Of a stretch of 64,000 nt of DNA, positions 12,201 to 24,200 are shown piece by piece. The notes under the pieces are model-generated. The model was given only the letters and a program-made list of their open reading frames with translations, did not search any database and had not been told where the DNA came from. The first letter of the stretch is position 1, and the number at the start of each line of letters is the position of its first letter. The position numbers and the translations under genes are program-made. The stretch is taken from positions 35,291,340-35,355,339 of the forward strand of contig NC_049911.1 of NCBI RefSeq assembly GCF_001411555.2. The letters run 5' to 3'. This stretch comes from Juglans regia. Taxonomy: Eukaryota > Streptophyta > Magnoliopsida > Fagales > Juglandaceae.

Positions 12201-15200
12201 GAAGAGGGTACTCTTGATAAGAGTAACCCTGCCCCCTTTAGTATAGCCGCTTCCAACCAGCCAACCTTTTCTCGGCTTTCTCAATAACTCCATCCCAAAT
12301 AGCACTAGCCTTAAAAGGCGCCCCCAACGGGGGGAGACCCAAGTATTTCATAGGTAAAGAAGCGATTTTGCAGCCCAACAAACATGCCAAACTATTGATG
12401 TTACGCACCACCCCCACGAAACCAACTCCAACTTTCCAAGGTTCACCTTGAGGCCCAAAACAGCTTCAAAGCATAATAACACAACCTTTAAAGCTTGAAT
12501 TTGGCCACAATCCGCATCACAAAAAATGAGTGTCATCTGCAAAAAGGAAGTCAGAAAGAGTAATAGATCCATTAATAGCATTACCAACCGAGACACCTGA
12601 AAGAAATCCTCCCCCAACAGCGGCCTCCACCATCCGACCCATAGAATGAAAATTTTGAGACCAATAGATCGACTACATGTTAAGTTGTTTGTTTTACCGT
12701 ATTCTAACATAGTGGCTTACTTCATCTGACATTAAAATCCTATTTGTTAAGTTATAACAATATCTTAGTGGATCTTGAGGAAAAATAGATTGTCACTAAA
12801 AATATGAAAGTATTGTTGTTTATTACATGAACTGGTTCTTGGCTTGGAGCATGATATGGGTTGTTATTTTTTAATTACATGGTTTATGCCCCCTGCTAAT
12901 GTCTTTCTGAGTTTATGCAATGTATAGTTGTGGACAATTGGCTCGTTTGAGACCCGTATACTGCTATATTTTAGTCCCTCCTTTATGTTTGTCTGAAGAT
13001 GGAACTATTTGGTTCATGCAGTGCCTCAATGATGGGACACCTGAAGTGAGGGATGCAGCCTTTTTGGCCTTGGCAGCAGTAGCTAAGGTAGCACTTGCAA
13101 CCTTTGATAGTTATTTATGCGTGAACAGAGAACTTATCAAATAAACAGATAATGAATGAATTTTACAAACTATTGTTACATTTTCAACTTGATTTTTGTT
13201 CATTCTTTTTTAGTTGGTAGGCATGAGGCCTTTGGAGCGGTTATTGGAGAAGCTCGACGATGTTCGGAGAAAGAAGCTCTCTGAAATGATTATGGGTTCT
13301 GAAGTTGCTATGTCCACTGCTTCAAGTTCAGGTTTGTAAATAATTGTACTCTGAGTTCATACTGATATAACGCACTGGATTTTTTATATGTATGTTTCTT
13401 ACATCATTATGGTATGCCAGTCACTGTCCAAACTTCTGGTAGGAATGTGCCTTCTTTGGAGGTGAGTTGATACTTGTTTCTCAATTTAATTTTCTAGCAC
13501 TGCATAGCATATGCTTTTCACATGTGGTACATTGATGATTTTCAATTGTGATCAATAGTCATGTCTTTGTTGTTTTGCCATTTCATTTGCTTTACGTTGC
13601 TTATCACACCTTGGAGACATGTTGACTGTATTGCATTGAAAGCTTAGTGAGAAGATAAAAAAACAGAGGAACTCATGGGATGCCCCCGAGTTTGGATATT
13701 TAAGCTTCCTACGATCAACATAGGTCATCATTGGTATATGTTTAAGGCTCTAAATTTGGGGTTTTGGAACAAGGATGATTAATGTAATTGTTGCGGACAA
13801 TAAATGGAATTAAAAGATCATAATACCTATCAAGAATTGAAATGGAATTAAAAGAAGAAAAAATAAAGAAATAACAAACCTTGGAACCTCACCAAGGCCT
13901 ATAAAGAGTTTCATCTATTAGATTTTTATTTCGGTCTTAATGACCCAAAAAAAGGAAATTTATTCAACTCTCACTAGTAAGAGAATGTATCATCACATAA
14001 ATAAAAATGTAATGGACTACAGTGGAAGAAACAACTTACATAAGAAAACCCTAGTTAGTTCCATGGGCTATTATACACTCCATGCCAAACAAAATCTTTT
14101 TTTTTTTTTTTTAAATAGGTGTGTCAAGCTAATCTGAACCGACCGAAATTTTTATTATTTTCTCCCTTGATACTACTGAGGTTGTGATCAACTGTAGGTT
14201 TCATGGTGGCCTCAATGATGCATGCCAACATTGGTTTTGGAAATTTTGGGATCACCTCATTGTTATACTGTATGGAACAAATATCAACATGCCTTTAATT
14301 ATATGGTTAATAAATGTTAAATATAAATCAGAATGGAAATTCCTAGTGTAATGTATACCTAGAATTAATTCTAGCTCTATATTGGCTGTCTTGAATTTAT
14401 GAACTGCAGGAATTTTCATAGTTTTGTTTATGTTTCTGATACTCTTTTTACGATTTGGAAAGAGCCCTGGCATATATATATATATATTTTATAAGTAAAA
14501 AAAAAAAACAAATTTTATTGATCAAAGAATCAGCAAAGCCATATACGTAGGTCTAAAACAGAAAAAAATGCCTTAAGCTACGTAGGCACATTATAGACAA
14601 GCAAATCATATAGGTCCATGCCATTGAAATCAATAGCAATGGCCCAAGTACAAAGTGTTCTAAAGAAAAAAACTTTCAGCTCCTCTTGCGATCTCTCGTT
14701 GTCTTCTAATGAAGTAAAGAAGAAGACACAGAATGTGCTCGACAAAAGGACAGAGAGAAGAAGAATATTCTTAGGAATATATTTGTATATTGTATATCTC
14801 CTTAATACAATAGTGCTCGAGAAGTGAGCTATTTATATCCAATAGTACATGCCCAACAATTACAAGATTAAATCTCCACTGTACACCTCATCAGATTTCT
14901 GTTGTGCATGACAAATTCCAGAGCCTTCCGTGAGTGGGAATTCATTATTCTTGTACAGAGGCAGCGTTGTGTGTTGATGTAGTGCGGGCATAGTCTTTTT
15001 GTAATTCTGAGGAGTCTGGTGCTTCAATATCTTCAAATGTCTTGTCATTCCCTTCCTGCCATATACACTACATAATACATATAGGGATCATTTTACATAT
15101 GGCTTTAATCTGTTGCATGCCTCTTAGATTGGTCCAGCTGGCCAACAATGCCACCACTGTCTCCGACATAACCCAAGACAAGTCTAATCTACTAAACACC

Positions 15201-18200
15201 CCATTCCATAATACCCGAGCGGTCTTACAATGTAGTAGGAGATAGTTTACAGACTCTCCCCCTTCTCTACACATGCAAAACCAATTTACAATGATTACCC
15301 TTCGTTTCCTCAAGTTGTCGATTGTGAGAATCTTCCCCAACGAAGTTGTCCATACAAATAACGCTGCTTTGGGAGACGCCTTATGTCTCAAAAGCCTTCT
15401 CCATGGAAACTGAGTTTGGAGTTCTTGTGTGAGAACCTTGTAAAAAGAGCGAATTGAGAATATCCCTTTACCATCTGGTATCCACCACACTAAATCTTCC
15501 TGTTGAGTGTTTGGTAATATAGTGTATAGAAGACTGTAAAAATTTGCAAAGCTGCTCATTTCCCAGTCTTGTGTTGCTCTACTAAAGGTGATGTTCCAAT
15601 AGATATTCTCCCCAGATATCTCCATAACTTCCGCCACTAATACATCTTTAGCACTAGCAATATTGAACATTGAGGGAAATATCTCTTGTAGAGTACTATT
15701 ACCACACCAGATATCTCTCCAAAATTTGATCCTAGAGCCCTCTCCTAGAAGAAGTCTAGTATGTCTACTCAAGGCCTCCCATCCTCTTCTAATGTGTTTC
15801 CACAAATCCACTCCATACGCCCCCCTTACTTCATTAGTGCACCGTCCCCCCAATAAATCCCCATATTTGCACTCAATCACCAATTTATATAGAGCTTCTG
15901 GTTCCTTATGATATATCCTTAACCACTTGCCAAGTAACGCCCGATTAAAGGTCCTCATACTTCTGATGCCCAAACCACCATTAGAAATAGGGCGGCATAT
16001 CGTCTCCCACTTGACTAGGTGAAACTTGAACTCCTCTCCCACTCCACACCACAAATGTATGTATGTATATATATTTAGCTCTCTGTTTTACAGATTTCTT
16101 TGTAATTTATGCAGCAGTCCCTTCCTTGGTTATGTACGTTCCTATATGAATATAGACTGTGATCCACTTTTGCTTTTTGGCACTTCGATGTTTATCAATT
16201 AAATAATTGGTTATGAGGTTCTAGGTGCCTGATGTATTGATCAGATCCAATTGTAGGGGATGCTTCGATGCAAGATTTTCTAGAATATTTGTAGATTTTT
16301 TTATAAGTAAAATAACAATTTATTGAACGAAGGCGAGTACACAAGAGGTATACAAACAGCATACACCTAGTTACAAAATTAGGAGCTAGAAAGTGACACA
16401 AGAAAATAATCATTCAAGTAATCTCCATTAAAAACACAAGATGAGGCCCAAAGAAATAAAGTATGGAAGAAGAAACTTCTAAGCTCATCCAGAGAACTCT
16501 CCTTATCTTCAAAACTTCGACCATTCCTTTCAATCCAAAGACACCACATGATACATAGAGGAATCATTCTCCATACATCCGCAATAAGTGAATTGGCCTT
16601 ACACCCTTGCCAATAAGCAAACAAATCAACCACCCTCTTGGATATCACCCAAGTAATACCAGCTCTATTAGAAAACATTTTAAAGATGGGTTTTATGGGG
16701 CTTTGTGAAAGTGGTGAGACTCATTAAAAATAGGTTTGAATGGAGAACGTATTTCAGAAATGTTTTCATTGGGGTTTGAAAAAGTGGCTGGACCCATTGA
16801 AATTTTGTGTGCCAAGAAATTTTTGAGTTTTTTTTTTTTGGTGTTTTGTAAAAGTTTTGGTTTTGGTTTGTTATTGCAATGGAGGTTGTTTTGGTGTAAA
16901 GATGTTTGGATTGAGAGTGAGAAAATTTTTAAAAACTGTTTGTTCCCAAACATTTCCGTAGTGCATCATTAAAGTTTATTATTTTCCTATTTTAGATTTC
17001 AAGCTTTACTTGTCATACTTGATTACGCTACAGACTCAAGAGGACGTGTTTGTGAGAAAGTCGGCAGCTAGCATGCTTAGTGGGAAGAGGCCTGTGCAGG
17101 CAGCTGTGAGTTTCTCTGCTTCTTCATGTTCTTTGTACTTAATTTATGTTGAATTTCCATGTGTTTCATTTTTGATTGGTTATGATTCTTATCAGTCCAC
17201 TATAAAAAAGGGGGCCACTGTAAAATCGGGTGCCATCAAGAAAGGTGATGGAACTGGACAGCTGAAATCTTCAAAGCTAGTTGAGCCGTCTGAAGACATT
17301 GAGGTAAATTAATGATTGCTTTTTGAAAGCTCTACTTCATTTTTTGTTTGCTTTTGCTAGCTCTTTGCTAACCACCTTTAAATGTTTAAACTTATCAGCC
17401 ATCAGAAATGAGTCTTGAAGAGATTGAAAGCAGATTAGGTTCTCTTCTACAGGCAGAGACTGTTTCTCAATTGAGGAGTACTGTTTGGAAAGAACGGCTA
17501 GAGGGTTGATCTCTTTTTCCAACTCTCTCGTTTTGCTTATTTAATGTTTACCTGGGACATCCTTTGTGATGTTTCTTTGGGCTAGTCAGATCCTATCCTT
17601 CTCAAATTGAAAGATAAAAGATCAGTTTGGGTGGTCTTCTTTATAAAAAGGGAACAGGTTGAATATATATAATACAAATTTTGTTTAAAACTCATAAACT
17701 TTATCTATTGTGAAATGCCTATTGTCGTCAATGAAATTTACATTTACTTACTTTTAAAAAAAATCCAGATAGTTCTGTGTACGTGGGCTTTGACTATATC
17801 TTGAATAAAACTTCTTGATTACCTATAAAAAAAAATTCCAGATGGTTCTTAGGCCCTGGGGTTTTTTTTTTGTTATTTTGTGATTGTGAAAGGTGAAAAT
17901 TAGGTGTTAATATTTGTTAGGTTTTCTTTCATCAGTTTTTATAACATATATATGGTCCTATGGATGTTGATTTTGGAAGCTCTTGTAATGCTCTCTTATA
18001 TGGGAAGTTGAGGGCAGAGATCTATTAGTGATGATGAAGGATCAATTATGTTTCAAATTTTCTTTGCCTGATGAAGGTCTTGATTGTGTTTAAGGTTACA
18101 AAAATTTAAATTTTCTTGCAGCAATTTCTTCATTGAAACAACAAGTAGAAGGTTTACAAGAACTTGGTCCGTCAGCGGAAATTTTGGTTCGTTTACTCTG

Positions 18201-21200
18201 TGCTGTGCCTGGTTGGAGTGAAAAAAATGTTCAGGTATTTAAGGGTTCTACTTTTGGTGTCTTGACTGGTTCATCCATCTATTTTAAGTTTTATTCCTTT
18301 ATTCTCTCTGATAAAAATATATTATAGCTTTTAATATGAACAATGCAGGTTCAGCAACAGGTTATTGAAGTTATTACGTACATAGCTTCTACAGTGACAA
18401 GATTTCAAAAGAAATGCGTAGTGCTTTGCTTGTTGGGTGGGTATTGTTCTTATATCTTGAACAGCTTGCTTTGTCTTTGGATTTGCTGTGTTTTTGCTAA
18501 GGTGGACCTGATGTCAACTTTTGTGCCGAATATGCTGTTTTTTCTTTTTCTTCTTTCCTCTGGTTAAATGAATGCTTGCAAGTCCGGCTTTGCCTAGATT
18601 CTATTAATAAAATTCTCTCTTTTTTATTGCCAATCAAAAAAATAATATTCTATTACTTATCCAAATGAATGATTGTTAAGTCAACTTCAGCCTTAGCTGA
18701 ATTTATTATGCCCAACTTACAGGAATAAGCGAACGAGTTGCAGATATTAAGACCCGTTCTCATGCTATGAAATGCCTTACTACCTTCTCTGAAGCAGTGG
18801 GTCCTGGATTTGTTTTTGAAAGAGTAAGTGTATTTCTAGTTTGTGTAGTTTCTGTTTGTGTGTAAGTATGCATCTCAAGAGTCTACTGTAGCAAACTTAA
18901 GGATGCCCTGTGTTGAATTACATGTAAGTTCTCTTGACATTTGTCTTAACTAATAAAATTTCAATTTATAGCTTTACAAAATCATGAAGGAGCACAAGAA
19001 TCCTAAGGTTCTTAGTGAGGGAATATTATGGATGGTTTCGGCTGTTGAGGACTTTGGTGTATCACATTTGAAACTTAAGGTGTTCATTTCTTTTAGAACA
19101 TTAAGATCATGTGCTGTCTTGTTTTTTCTCGTGGTTTTTCTATTATAAACTCCAATAATGTTGTTGTTTAAGTGAAGTTAACTTCAATTTTACAGGATTT
19201 AATTGATTTCTGCAAAGAAACTGGACTGCAGTCTAGTGCAGCTGCTACTAGAAATGCTACAATTAAGCTTTTGGGTGTTGTGCATAAATTTGTTGGTCCA
19301 GGTGACTAATTATCTTGTTGCAACTGTCCATCTGCTTATGTTTAGTTTGAAGGCTATAAGTCGTTTTCTTTTTCAGATATTAAAGGATTCCTTGCCGATG
19401 TGAAACCTGCACTGCTTAGTGCACTTGATACTGAGTATGAAAAGAATCCGTTTGAGGTATATTAAGTATTTTTTATGGGGACTTTTTTCGTAGCATTTTA
19501 TGGGGAAATTTTACTGTATTCCCCCAAATTACCAATCTTTTTGCAGTATGACAGATGACTACCAAACTGCTAAAATTGTCACTTGTCTCTGCCGAATTTG
19601 AAACATAATTGCAATTCTCTCACTATGTTATGATCCGGTTAAAGTCATACCATGTTAGCTATGTTTTTGTCCTTCGTAATGGTCAGATCTTAAGGAGGGC
19701 ATACGCTGTAAGTTATATTTTGAATTTGGGCTAAGCAACAACTTTGGTAGTATGAAGGTCATATTGCTAAAAGATAGCTGGTTTTGGAGGACTGGGGGGA
19801 GTGCAATTTTTTCTTTGTTTTATAGTTTCACCTCTATTTTTATTGTTTGTGGTTTACTGATTGTCCTCATATATCATCCTTCAGGGTGCTTCTGCAGTTG
19901 CAAAGAGAACTGTCAGGGAATCAGATTCAAATTCATCTATTACAGCTGGCGGGTTAGATGGCCTTCCACGTGAAGATATTAGCGGAAAACTCACCCCTAC
20001 TCTGTTGAAGAGCTTGGAAAGTACTGATTGGAAGGTTTGATTGTTGAATATGATAACGCCAGTTTGGTTTCTATTATTGTCCTGGTTGCTGTGAATGTTT
20101 GGGAACTGATTTAAGAAAGCATCCGTTACTTGGAATTATTTGGATTCTGAAACTTTTCTGTATTTCAGGTTCGTTTGGAATCAATCGAAGCTGTCAATAA
20201 GATTTTGGAAGACGCTAATAAGCGAATTCAGCCAGCTGGAACAGGTGCAATACCATTGTGGATCCTGATCAAGCCCTTTAAAATAAATGTGGCCACAGCT
20301 CGCTCTATTTTTCCTCACTCTCCCTTCCTTCTTTTGTCAGAGTCTGTTGATGTTGTTCATCGTGCCTTTACAATAAGCACCGTGTATTTAACTTTTTTGC
20401 ATGCAAAGATACTCAATTTTTTAAAAAGTTCTGTTTGGTCTGACTGCCAGTTGAATTATTTGGGGCACTAAAGGGACGCCTATGTGACAGCAACAAAAAT
20501 TTAGTCATGGCAACCCTAACAACTATTGGCAGCATTGCCTCTGCAATGGGACCAGCTGTTGAAAAGTCTAGCAAGGTCTGTTGACCCGTATTCAATAATT
20601 ACCAAAATTCTATTTATGTTTATATCTTTTTTGAGACTTGAAAGTTATTCTGGTTTTTTTACAGGGCATTTTGTCTGATGTTTTGAAGTGTCTTGGTGAC
20701 AATAAGAAGCATATGAGAGAATGCACCTTGACTACTTTAGATTCTTGGCTTGGTGCTGTTCATCTTGATAAAATGGTAACTGTTTATGTTATCTGGTGTT
20801 TTGGAAGTTTGTAGTTTTGGTGTCAGGTTACATGACATTAATATTTTTTTGTAGGTTCCTTACATTACAGCAGCATTGACCGACACTAAGATTGGGGCAG
20901 AGGGGCGTAAAGATCTTTTTGATTGGTTGTCAAGGCAACTCTCTGGATTAAGTGATTATGCAGATGCAGTGCATCTGTTGAAACCTGCTAGTTCTGCTAT
21001 GGCGGTAATTTTGTGCCAAACTTCTTATTACAACTTGTGCATTCATGTTTTTCTGTTTCCTTTTCTCCCTAGAAGTCACCAGTATGCGTTCACTCTTTCT
21101 TAGGATAAATCGTCAGATGTTCGAAAGGCGGCAGAGGCTTGCATTCATGAACTTTTGAGAGTTACTGGACAAGAAACAGTATGTCTGCTAAATAAGATTC

Positions 21201-24200
21201 TGGTGCTTTGTTCTAATTCATCTTAGATATGGTTCGTGCCTGAACATTTTCTCAATATTATTGTTTGTTCAGATTGAAAAGATTCTTAAAGATATACATG
21301 GACCCGCTCTGGCTCTCATTCATGAACGACTAAAACTTTATGGGACTTTTCAAGGTGGATTTTCCAGTAAATTGGCTAACTTTATTTTTTATTGGTTATG
21401 AACCATGCTAATGTGACCTGTTTTCTTTTAGAACCATTTGAATCAGCAAGAGGAATGCCCATGGGACCAACATCAAAAAACAGCTCAAGGGTAGGAAAAT
21501 CCACTTCAAATGGTGTGATTAAGCATGGGAACAGAACTATGTCTTCGGTATGTTACGCTGTCTTTCAGTTACATATTCGTTTTAAAGTTTAAAGATTATA
21601 TTGATAATATTTTTCATGGTCTGGAAAGAGAGTCGTAATGAAGGGCTCAAGGATGGAGTCAGTAATATCTGTTCAAGATATAGCTGTCCAGTCACAGGCA
21701 TTATTAAATGTTAAGGACTCAAATAAGGTATTTCAGCTGAAATTTTAGTATAAATTTTTTTATTACCTAAAAATATTTATAAATTAGGTGTCCTTTGGAA
21801 TGAATTATATGCCAGGAGGATCGGGAGAGAATGGTTGTTCGGAGGTTCAAGTTTGAGGAGCCACGGCTAGAACAGATTCAAGATCTTGAGGTTTGTACTT
21901 GTCTAGTTGTATAACCACCAAGTTGCTAGTGATCTTCTTTTTTTTTTTCCTTCTTTTTTTTTTTTTTTTTTTTTACCGATTAAAAAGTTGCTAGTGATCT
22001 TTGATACATGCCTTTGATGTAGAATGATATGATGAAGTACTTCAGAGAGGATTTGCATAGGCGGCTTCTAAGTACAGATTTTAAGAAGCAAGTGGATGGC
22101 CTTGAGATGCTGCAGAAGGTGTTTTGCTTTTTCTCACATCTTTGGTTAAACAAATTTAATTTGAGTGTATGAAGCTGCCTTATATGAATCTTCTATGAAC
22201 GTTTCAGGCACTTCCATCCACAGCAAAGGAAATTATTGAGGTTCTGGATATACTTCTGAGGTGGTTTGTGTTGCAGTTCTGTAAATCAAACACAACATGC
22301 CTGTTGAAGGTGGAGCATTTTCTAATTTATTTATTAGTGCTTTTTTTTCCTGTTCAGTGTCTGTTTCTTCGGATCTGTAGATTTGTTGACTCTATTATGT
22401 AAATATAACTTTCTATTGAAATGGACAGGTACTGGAATTTCTTTCCAAGCTTTTCGACATTTTGAGGGATGAGACCTACTCTTTGAGCGAGTCTGAAGCA
22501 GCTATATTTCTTCCATGCTTAATCGAGAAGGTTATTTATATTTTGGATTGCATGAGTTGGGATGCATATAATGTCATTCTTTTTTTTTTTTTTTTTTTTG
22601 CTTCAAAATTTGTGCATTATTTTTGCCTGTCATTGGGTCTCATGATGCTAGTTTAGAGGTAATTCGACGTGATATGATGTATGCTTATCATCTGCTATGT
22701 AAAGTTCAAATTGGTTACTGTGGAAAAGACTAACCTTTATGTTGTGCTGCAGTCAGGGCATAACATTGAGAAGGTACGAGAAAAAATGCGGGAGTTGACC
22801 AAACAAATTGTCAACTTATGTTCTGCATCAAAATGTTTCCCTTATATTTTGGAGGGTCTGCGATCAAAGAACAACCGTACTCGGATAGAGTGTGTTGATC
22901 TCATCGGATTCATCATCGATCATCACGGAGCTGAGGTAAAAGTTGAGGTTTTTTTTTTATAAGTAAACAAAGAAATCAAGAAAAGGTTTTTTGTTTGTTA
23001 CTTATATCAAGTGTTGCAATATTACATTGCTGCTGCTGCTGCTGCATGATTTTGAGTGTTAGCATACTTGTCTATTCTCATTTCAACAGATTAGCGGACA
23101 ATTTAAATCATTACAAGTTGTTGCGAGCTTGACAGCAGAACGAGATGGTGAAATTAGGAAAGCTGCGTTAAATACTCTAGCTATGGGTTATAAGATTCTT
23201 GGTATGTCATGATTTACCACTGGAATCCTTGTTGTGATTTGGCATGAGGTTTTGATTTTGTATACAGCTCACACCTTAAGGATTTCAGTGTCCCCCTCTC
23301 CTCTGTGCATCCTGCCTGGCTGTTGCTGAAAACTCTTTTTTTCCAAATTTTTTTAGGTGAGGATATATGGAGATACCTTGGGAAGCTAACAGATGCTCAG
23401 AAAAGCATGTTAGATGATAGATTTAAGTGGAAGGTGGGTATTATTGGTGCTGTGTCCTTTTAGTGTTACTGTCCATTTACCAAGATACATTTTGTTAGGT
23501 CCGAGAGATGGAGAAGAAGAAGGAAGGCAGGCCTGGCGAAGCTAGAACTGCTCTAAGGCGTTCTGTCATGGAAAATGGGTTTGTTCTGCTCTTAATGCTT
23601 GTCATACACATTTTTCTGTAATTTTTCTTTGCTTTTTCTTGCTTCTGATCTCACATGTTTTGCATCATGATAGTCAATTTTTGAATGTGACGTGATTATT
23701 TGGGTATTTATATATGGTGTTCACAGTTTTTCTATAGGAACCCTTAAATGTCCATAGTCAATACCTCATGAAGCTTGCATGAAATTTAATTATGCTGAAT
23801 ATCTATTTCTTGTTTTTAAATGAGACAAAATAATATAATTAAAACAAGTATGTGGTCACTATTTGCGAATTTTTGGTCATAGTTCTTCCATCTGTAAACA
23901 ACCTGTGTAATCAAATACTTATTCCATTAGAAAGAAGGTGCAGAAGCAAACTAGGAAATTTTTCCTTAACCGAAAGGAAACTCTCTTGTAAAGCGCATGA
24001 ACTATATCTGACCATGGATTCAATACGTAGTTGTAATATTTTTGTTGCTGCCTAGGAGATTCTTTCAAATTCTCAATACGTTTCCTCTGTTGATTACCAG
24101 GTCTGATGTAGCAGAACAAAATGGGGAAGTTTCGCGATCCGTTTCAGGAACAATACATACAGGGTACAATAGATACTTGACTTCTAAATTCTTTAAATTC

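Larger units (their letters stand above)
4855..12712 (-). mobile_element. Antisense LINE (L1/RTE-like plant type), split by insertions
   Basis: Minus-strand reverse-transcriptase pieces occur at 12031-12712 (FADDT catalytic motif in a broken frame, LCFEAVLGLKVNL, FHLVSWNKF...LSQLKDWGLG) and resume at 5376-4979 (IFNNALLEKWLWRYQSKE, NEVRGVYGVGLWKFIRKGWES). The two parts are consecutive in the LINE ORF2, so the DNA between 5377 and 12030 was inserted later. The element is 5'-truncated and full of stops and frameshifts; a poly-C/A tract disrupts it at 5226-5270. The left boundary is approximate. Confidence 0.8.

Noticed and set aside
15068..16054. A functional 328-residue host gene
   Set aside because: It is the C-terminal end of a LINE ORF2 lacking endonuclease and catalytic RT parts, within an intron and antisense.
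23029..23045. Coding triplet repeat
   Set aside because: The ctg repeat lies in MOR1 intron 34, not in an exon.
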